Source of the DNA: Sipunculus nudus
Lineage: Eukaryota > Annelida > Sipuncula > Golfingiida > Sipunculidae
Reading direction: 5' to 3'
DNA: 64,000 nucleotides
NCBI GenBank assembly: GCA_026874595.1
Contig: CM049316.1
Coordinates: forward strand, 57,979,676 to 58,043,675
Below are more model-generated notes on this DNA. The model ran no database searches, was not told the origin of the DNA, and saw nothing but the letters and a program-made list of their open reading frames with translations. The letters are not shown here. The first letter of the stretch is position 1.

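Overview
The window looks like one very large, intron-rich animal gene on the + strand that runs off the right edge. The DNA is AT-rich, with GT-AG introns, TA, ATT and CA microsatellites, small transposon-like insertions and a non-bacterial gene structure. The protein family (REJ domain, polycystin-1 superfamily) is animal. I infer a marine invertebrate, perhaps a lophotrochozoan such as a mollusc, but the sequence does not fix the species. I found no second gene, no convincing minus-strand gene and no RNA gene.

Layout. Positions 1-322 are the promoter and 5' UTR. The start codon is at 323-325 in a tiny first coding exon (7 coding bases). It splices to 1136-1236 to give a signal peptide that neither exon encodes alone. 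From 7186 to 15481 there are 14 small exons, each 90-114 bases, phase 0 at both ends, and each encoding one four-cysteine module. From 10505 on they form three copies of a four-exon superunit. From 17271 to 42049 a second, much more uniform array holds 13 tandem copies of a four-exon cassette (B-C-D-A). Its period is about 1.93 kb and introns are copied along with exons, giving 52 further modules (116 residues per unit). From 42680 to 46429 lie unique or decaying modules.

Exon 46767-47609 encodes a Ser/Thr/Glu/Pro-rich stalk with a 13-copy, 7-residue coding minisatellite, then a WAP four-disulfide domain. A furin-like R-Q-K-R site follows at 48291-48302. After it come cadherin-like repeats (49381-52507), CGVC-type cysteine motifs (53316-55234), two IPT/TIG-like domains (55622-57124), a pre-REJ region (57630-58466) and the first part of a REJ domain (60262-63424). 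GPS, membrane and PLAT parts, if present, lie beyond the window.

The model joins about 98 exons with consistent phases over about 3,785 residues. It predicts a secreted or type I surface protein: a long, cysteine-rich and probably N-glycosylated N-terminal filament, a mucin-like spacer with a protease-inhibitor-type domain, and a polycystin/REJ adhesion-receptor ectodomain. The most unusual part is the N-terminus: two independent exon amplifications of an unrecognised four-cysteine mini-module. The second array shows edge divergence, internal homogenisation, an unequal-crossover scar, a near-identical recent duplication and units losing cysteines. All gene models here come from reading splice sites and frames by eye; no transcript or homology search was available.
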